Positions 6,408 to 8,994 of a DNA stretch of 8,994 nucleotides are shown here, in pieces. Position 1 is the stretch's first letter. The number at the start of each line of letters is the position of its first letter. A program made the position numbers and the translations under genes. Origin of the DNA: Planctomycetota bacterium (lineage in GTDB: Bacteria > Planctomycetota > Phycisphaerae > UBA1845); contig JADFHG010000118.1 in assembly GCA_022567365.1 (NCBI GenBank), forward strand, positions 1-8,994. The letters are read 5' to 3'. The notes below the pieces were generated by a model. The model saw nothing but the letters and a program-made list of their open reading frames with translations. It made no database searches and was not told the origin of the DNA.

Positions 6408-8303
6408 ATGCGCGGAGTTTGTGCGTCACTCGGGCTGCCGGTCTTGCTTTCCATTGGGTTTTTCGCAACTACCACACGGGCACAATGCCTATTGGAGGAG
6501 GTCTCCAAGGTCGAGGCCTCCGACGAAGGCTCCGGCGATTGGTTCGGCGTGTCCGTCGCGATCAACGGAACCATGGTCGTGGTTGGATCGCCGCGGAACA
6601 CGAAGGTGAACCAGGGCGCCGCCTATGTGTACAGCATTGAAGGCGGCGTCTGGATCGAGGAGGCCGTGCTGACCGCATCGGACGCCTCCACAAACGATGA
6701 GTTTGGTTGGTCGGTCGCGATCAGCCCAGACGACGCAGCGGGCGGGCGGTTCGTTGTTGTCGGGGCGTGGGACGACGACGACGCATGCGCCGGCGATCCG
6801 GACTGCGATTCTGGGGCGGTTTATGTATTTCGATCGTCGCAAGACGGTTGGCTCGAGGAGGCGAAGCTCGTCGCGTCGGACTCGGCATCGGGGGACAATT
6901 TCGGCGTGCCGGTCTCGATCAGTGGTGATCGCATCCTCGTCGGCTCCATGCTCGACGATGACAACGGAATGAACTCGGGATCGGTCTACATATTCCAATT
7001 CGACGGCAAGACATGGGTGGAAGAGGCCAAACTCGTCGCGCCGGACGGTGAGCCGCTCGACTGGTTCGGCATGTCGGCGGCGATCGCCGGCGACGTCGCG
7101 GTGGTGACGGCGCTCTTTGACGACGACGCCGCAACGAACGCGGGGGCGGCATATGTGTTTCGCAGGATCTCAGGAGAGTGGGAATTTGAAACAAAGCTCA
7201 CCGCGTCCGACGCCGCGCCGTTGGATTATTTCGGATACTCCGTGGCCCTGGTCCGCGAGGGTGCATACCTCGACACGCAGGTCATCGTGGTCGGCGCGCC
7301 GGACGCCGACGGTGGGCCGAGCGCGGCATACGTGTACCGGTTCAACGGTGATGAGTGGATCGAAGAGCAGAAGCTCGTGGGGTCAGGCGGCACGATCGGT
7401 CAGGAGTTTGGCACGTCGGTCGCGATGACCGGGGACACGATCGTCGTTGGGGCGTGGCTCGACGATGAGACTGGTCCAAACGCCGGCGCGGGGTATTGGT
7501 TCCTCTTCGACGGCAGCGAGTGGCATACAACGGCGAAGCTCGTGAGCTCGGATGCGGCGTCGTCGGATTATCTCGGCTGGTCGGTGGCTTTCGACGGCGA
7601 GTACACGGTGCTCGGCGCGCTCGGGGACGACAAGCCTGGGATCAACGCCGGCGCGGCCTATCTGTTTGTCGCCGAAGATTGCAATGAAAACGGCCAGCCC
7701 GACGAGTGCGATATTTTCGACGGAACCAGCGAGGACGACAACGGCAACGGGGTTCCCGACGAGTGCGAGTCGATCTCGATCCTCTCGAGCGAGCCTTCGG
7801 ACGGGGTGATCGACGCCCGCCAGCCGAGTGAGCCGAACGGCGACGACCCGACCGGGTGGAGCGAGGTCGTGCTGACCTTCGACGGCGACACGGGCGCATT
7901 GACGGTCGAGGACTTCACCGTGACCCTCGACCCACCGGGTATGCCTCCGATGCTCGCGTTTGTCTTTCCGGACGGCAACGACGCCCTGCTTCAGTTCGGC
8001 GACTTGGTGGCCGACCCGATCCCTACGGGCCATTGGACCATCATCACGCACAACGCGAGCGAAACCAGCGTTCGCATCGGCTACCTACCCGCCGACGTCA
8101 ACAACGACAAGCTCAGCAATGCCAACGACGTGCTATACCTGATCGATGTGCTCAACGGTGTTATCGACCCGGCACCACCAGCGTACCAAACGGACACGGA
8201 CCGTAGCGGCGCGACCAACGCGAGCGATGTCCTTCGCGTAATCGACCTCCTCAACGGCGCGGGGGTGTACGATGAGTACTTGGGCGCAACCCTTCCGGAT
8301 TGA
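6408..8303 (+). CDS. Secreted FG-GAP beta-propeller protein with planctomycete Asp-Cys motif and C-terminal dockerin-like domain
   Basis: This is a 631-residue exported protein. Residues 1-25 are a signal peptide ending in TRA before Gln26. Seven FG-GAP repeats span about 45-422, each opening with [W/E/N/Y]-[F/L]-G-x-[S/P]-[V/A] and most closing with GAAYVF-type strands and W-x-E-E-x-K-L. Asp-rich loops such as DDDNG and DDDAA probably bind calcium. The segment just after the signal peptide (LLEEVSKVEASDEGSGD) matches the closing strand missing from blade 7, so the propeller seems to close in a ring. DCNENGQPDECDI (424-436) and DDNGNGVPDECE (443-454) form the acidic repeat typical of planctomycete exported proteins. 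A beta-rich domain (about 455-560) follows. Two dockerin-type calcium loops begin at D563 (D563, N565, D567, D574) and D596 (D596, D598, S600, D607). The protein is probably extracellular or surface-bound, with a role in adhesion or assembly inferred. No catalytic residues were recognised. It has its own promoter and seems monocistronic. Confidence 0.88.
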   Translation: MRGVCASLGLPVLLSIGFFATTTRAQCLLEEVSKVEASDEGSGDWFGVSVAINGTMVVVGSPRNTKVNQGAAYVYSIEGGVWIEEAVLTASDASTNDEFGWSVAISPDDAAGGRFVVVGAWDDDDACAGDPDCDSGAVYVFRSSQDGWLEEAKLVASDSASGDNFGVPVSISGDRILVGSMLDDDNGMNSGSVYIFQFDGKTWVEEAKLVAPDGEPLDWFGMSAAIAGDVAVVTALFDDDAATNAGAAYVFRRISGEWEFETKLTASDAAPLDYFGYSVALVREGAYLDTQVIVVGAPDADGGPSAAYVYRFNGDEWIEEQKLVGSGGTIGQEFGTSVAMTGDTIVVGAWLDDETGPNAGAGYWFLFDGSEWHTTAKLVSSDAASSDYLGWSVAFDGEYTVLGALGDDKPGINAGAAYLFVAEDCNENGQPDECDIFDGTSEDDNGNGVPDECESISILSSEPSDGVIDARQPSEPNGDDPTGWSEVVLTFDGDTGALTVEDFTVTLDPPGMPPMLAFVFPDGNDALLQFGDLVADPIPTGHWTIITHNASETSVRIGYLPADVNNDKLSNANDVLYLIDVLNGVIDPAPPAYQTDTDRSGATNASDVLRVIDLLNGAGVYDEYLGATLPD

Positions 8304-8572
8304 CAGCCGAGGGCAAGACTCACGGCGCGAACTTATCGACACTTTGCGTCGACGAGCGCTCTCGACTCAGCCGGCCGCGGAGACCATAGGCACGGACTAG
8401 GCCTTGCCAATCGGGTTCTTGCCGGCGATGGCCGATGTGATTGGACCCGTCGCCGCAACCGGGCGGTGCGTAGATCGATCGCTCCGCGCGACGCCACCGG
8501 CCACCGGCCAACCGGCTTGCCGGCGGCTTGCCGTGCCGCGCGGAGCGAGTTCACGACGTTGGAGCGAATTCG
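8304..8572. other. Convergent intergenic spacer with repeats, no gene seen
   Basis: This 269-base spacer separates the FG-GAP gene from a convergent gene on the right. Open frames here are antisense or run into the neighbours and show no start signals. The right half holds a long inverted repeat and short tandem repeats, given separately. The left half (8304-8470) shows no clear signal. Confidence 0.6.
8479..8548. terminator. Long inverted repeat with internal tandem repeats, possible bidirectional terminator
   Basis: tcgctccgcgcg (8479-8490) is perfectly complementary to cgcgcggagcga (8537-8548), a 12-bp stem enclosing 46 bases. Inside are three copies of ccaccgg/ccaaccgg (8494-8515) and two copies of cggcttgccg (8513-8522 and 8524-8533). 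The structure starts 24 bases past the stop of the minus-strand gene and lies between convergent genes, a usual place for a shared terminator. No T-run is present on either side, so Rho-independent termination in the classical form is not supported. A REP-like repeat is an alternative. Confidence 0.35.
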
Positions 8573-8994
8573 CTACTCGCTCGAGCATCCGACGACACAG
8601 AACGCGACGAACGGAAACTCGTCTTCCTGGTTGCCGTCGGCGACCAGGGACGAACCCGAGAGGAGCGTCACCACGGTCTTGAATGCGAAGGTGCCGGTCA
8701 TCATATCCGGATCGTTCTCGTCAAACGTGCCGGTGGCCGTTGCAAAGCCGTTGGCGGCCTCGATGCCCGCGGCGAACGCCAGCAGCCTGGCTTCGAAGGT
8801 GAAACCGCTTTCGTTCTCCGCGCCATAGGTGGCCGCCGAGTATTGCAGGCCCTGTTGCGTGGTGTTGTGCCGCACGCCGTCGAGGAGGATTTGCGAACCG
8901 AAAATCTCGCTTGCGATCGTGTTGTCGTCGAACCGACTTACCCCGCCTTTGCTGTTGAACACGAGCGTCACGACCATCGTGGTGGGCGTCTCCC
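8573..8994 (-). CDS. C-terminal part of an unrecognised, probably secreted protein; 5' end beyond window
   Basis: The frame is open from the right edge to a TAG at 8575-8573, giving at least 140 residues. The first ATG in view (8977) lies inside what reads as a beta-strand (TPTTMVVTLVFNSKGG), so the true start is probably outside the window. The segment is rich in Thr, Ser, Gly, Ala, Phe and Val with alternating hydrophobic patterns, which suggests a beta-sandwich. Notable stretches are GFTFEARLLAFAAGIEAANG, FDENDPDMMTGTFAF and VVTLLSGSSLVADG. The tail is FPFVAFCVVGCSSE, with two cysteines near the end that could form a disulphide. No family was recognised. It converges on the FG-GAP gene. 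Codon use and GC content resemble its neighbours. Confidence 0.6.
   Translation of the reverse strand, partial: ETPTTMVVTLVFNSKGGVSRFDDNTIASEIFGSQILLDGVRHNTTQQGLQYSAATYGAENESGFTFEARLLAFAAGIEAANGFATATGTFDENDPDMMTGTFAFKTVVTLLSGSSLVADGNQEDEFPFVAFCVVGCSSE

Overview
The window is GC-rich chromosomal DNA from a bacterium that is most likely a planctomycete (Planctomycetota). The main evidence is the secreted FG-GAP protein on the right. It carries the acidic Asp-Cys-Asn...Pro-Asp-Glu-Cys-Asp motif and a C-terminal pair of dockerin-type calcium loops, a combination very common in planctomycete exported proteins. The spacers also hold GC-rich palindromes of a kind I associate with that phylum. No tRNA, rRNA, CRISPR array, transposase or phage gene was seen.

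Left part (1-3578, minus strand): three genes run head to tail and are joined by two ATGA stop/start overlaps, so they look like one translationally coupled operon. In order of transcription they are an exported discoidin (F5/8 type C) protein, a polytopic GT-C-like membrane protein of the TIGR03663/Agl23 family, and an ApbE-like FAD:protein FMN transferase that runs off the left edge. The ApbE-like gene carries about 50 extra codons that contain two in-frame copies of a short palindromic repeat.

Spacer 3579-3948: no convincing gene. It holds a cluster of perfect hairpins, two of which share the same core in opposite orientations, and a possible extended -10 promoter for the three-gene operon. 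If that promoter is real, the hairpins lie in the operon's 5' leader.

Middle (3949-6126, minus strand): one long superfamily 2 helicase of the Ski2-like/Hel308-like type, with all core motifs intact and an unrecognised C-terminal half. It is transcribed divergently from the next gene.

Right part (6127-8994): a divergent spacer with a perfect TATAAT box and a strong ribosome binding site leads into a secreted seven-bladed FG-GAP beta-propeller protein with a C-terminal dockerin-like module (plus strand). A 269-base convergent spacer with a long inverted repeat follows. The last feature is the 3' end of an unrecognised, probably secreted, minus-strand gene that continues past the right edge.

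No complete novel defence or mobile system is evident. The points most worth a second look are the repeat-derived insertion inside the ApbE-like protein, the coupled discoidin/Agl23-like/ApbE operon, and the paired hairpins in front of it.
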